From Candidatus Omnitrophota bacterium (GTDB taxonomy: Bacteria; Omnitrophota; Gorgyraeia; Gygaellales; Profunditerraquicolaceae), in contig JAGUYA010000157.1 of NCBI GenBank assembly GCA_020061545.1, forward strand, positions 1-6,228: a DNA stretch of 6,228 nt, in the 5' to 3' direction. The notes beneath the pieces were generated by a model that worked only from the letters and a program-made list of their open reading frames with translations, was not told the origin of the DNA and made no database searches. Within the stretch, counting starts at the first letter, position 1; every line of letters starts with the position of its first letter. This document shows, piece by piece, positions 5,904 to 6,228 of the stretch. Position numbers and translations under genes: made by a program.

Positions 5904-6228
5904 TTATAATAATTTACTCACCGCATCTAATGCCCAACCGACATCGATTGTTTCTAAACACTCTTTATTTCTCTTGCAACCAGAAAGATGAAATTTAATA
6001 TAGCAAGGGCTGCATTCCAAGTCTCTTCTTAAAACAATGTGGTGCTTTTCATCGGCAGGATAGGGGGCATATACTTTAGGGTCAACAGGACCAAAGAAAG
6101 AAACGGTCTTTTTACCTAATGCCACTGCAATATGTAGCGTCCCTCCGTCATTAGTAATTAAAATATACAAATTATTTATAATTGCACTTAATTCTTCTAA
6201 ATCGGTCTTCCCTGCCAAATCCACTGCC
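5904..6228 (-). CDS. Glycosyltransferase family 9 (heptosyltransferase-like), C-terminal part
   Basis: The 5' part of this gene lies beyond the right edge; 107 residues and a TAA stop are visible. GT9 enzymes transfer ADP-activated heptose, or related sugars, to lipopolysaccharide core at the inner face of the cytoplasmic membrane. The visible part is the nucleotide-binding C-terminal lobe. It has the LAGKTDLEEL segment, then the family signature NDGGTLHIA (usual form NDSGPxHxA), then FFGPVDP, which matches the usual FGPTDP. A cysteine-rich tail follows (CSPC, then GC, then ECLETI), which many GT9 members share. The GTG at 6222-6224 is an internal valine, because the frame stays open to the edge and most of the protein is missing. 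The stop is 18 bases before the aminotransferase start, so the two are probably co-transcribed. The family is secure; the sugar and acceptor are inferred only from family and context. Confidence 0.88.
   Translation of the reverse strand, partial: AVDLAGKTDLEELSAIINNLYILITNDGGTLHIAVALGKKTVSFFGPVDPKVYAPYPADEKHHIVLRRDLECSPCYIKFHLSGCKRNKECLETIDVGWALDAVSKLL

Noticed and set aside
5707..5991. Open frame of 94 codons on the plus strand
   Set aside because: It lies opposite the aminotransferase start and GT9 end, both strongly supported by motifs, and its product shows no family features. The same applies to the shorter plus-strand frames at 592-822, 4297-4479, 4558-4746 and 5463-5645.
6222..6224. 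GTG as a possible start of the GT9 gene
   Set aside because: The frame stays open to the window edge and the protein would lack the whole N-terminal lobe of a GT9 enzyme, so this is an internal valine.

Overview
The window is about 6.2 kb of low-GC bacterial DNA in which every supported gene lies on the minus strand. Transcription therefore runs from the right edge to the left. The genes are packed tightly: 4-base ATGA overlaps, a 23-base overlap, a 38-base overlap, one 18-base gap and one 51-base gap. This looks like one long operon entering from beyond base 6228. No stretch over 300 bases lacks a gene.

In transcription order the window holds: the C-terminal end of a family 9 (heptosyltransferase-like) glycosyltransferase (5904-6228); a DegT/DnrJ/EryC1/StrS sugar aminotransferase (4767-5885); a family 2 glycosyltransferase of the LPS-core type (4000-4770); an extended SDR nucleotide-sugar epimerase closest in motifs to CDP-paratose (tyvelose) 2-epimerase (2957-4003); a GmhB/HisB-N type HAD phosphatase (2419-2979); a GT28-like glycosyltransferase of the MGDG synthase group (1252-2367); and the first 429 codons of a PriA-family protein (1-1289). 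The first six fit a lipopolysaccharide, O-antigen or glycolipid assembly cluster. Some make or modify activated sugars, others transfer them, and the phosphatase probably belongs to ADP-heptose supply. This suggests a diderm bacterium. The gene content and protein style resemble candidate phyla such as Omnitrophota, but that placement is an impression from memory and is not proven here.

The most unusual item is the PriA homologue. It keeps the N-terminal DNA-binding domain, all eight zinc-binding cysteines and several helicase-fold motifs. However, its P-loop is replaced without a gap by residues that cannot form a Walker A motif. The DEEH box reads DKEE. The roughly 85-90 residues that normally hold the winged helix before the helicase core are reduced to a short linker. 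It looks like a naturally ATPase-dead, shortened PriA that could act as a structural replication-restart factor. Its start codon lies inside the preceding glycosyltransferase gene.

I saw no RNA genes, CRISPR arrays, insertion sequences or obvious defence system. The only non-coding structure worth noting is a stem-loop over the gmhB stop codon, followed by a gene start with no Shine-Dalgarno sequence.
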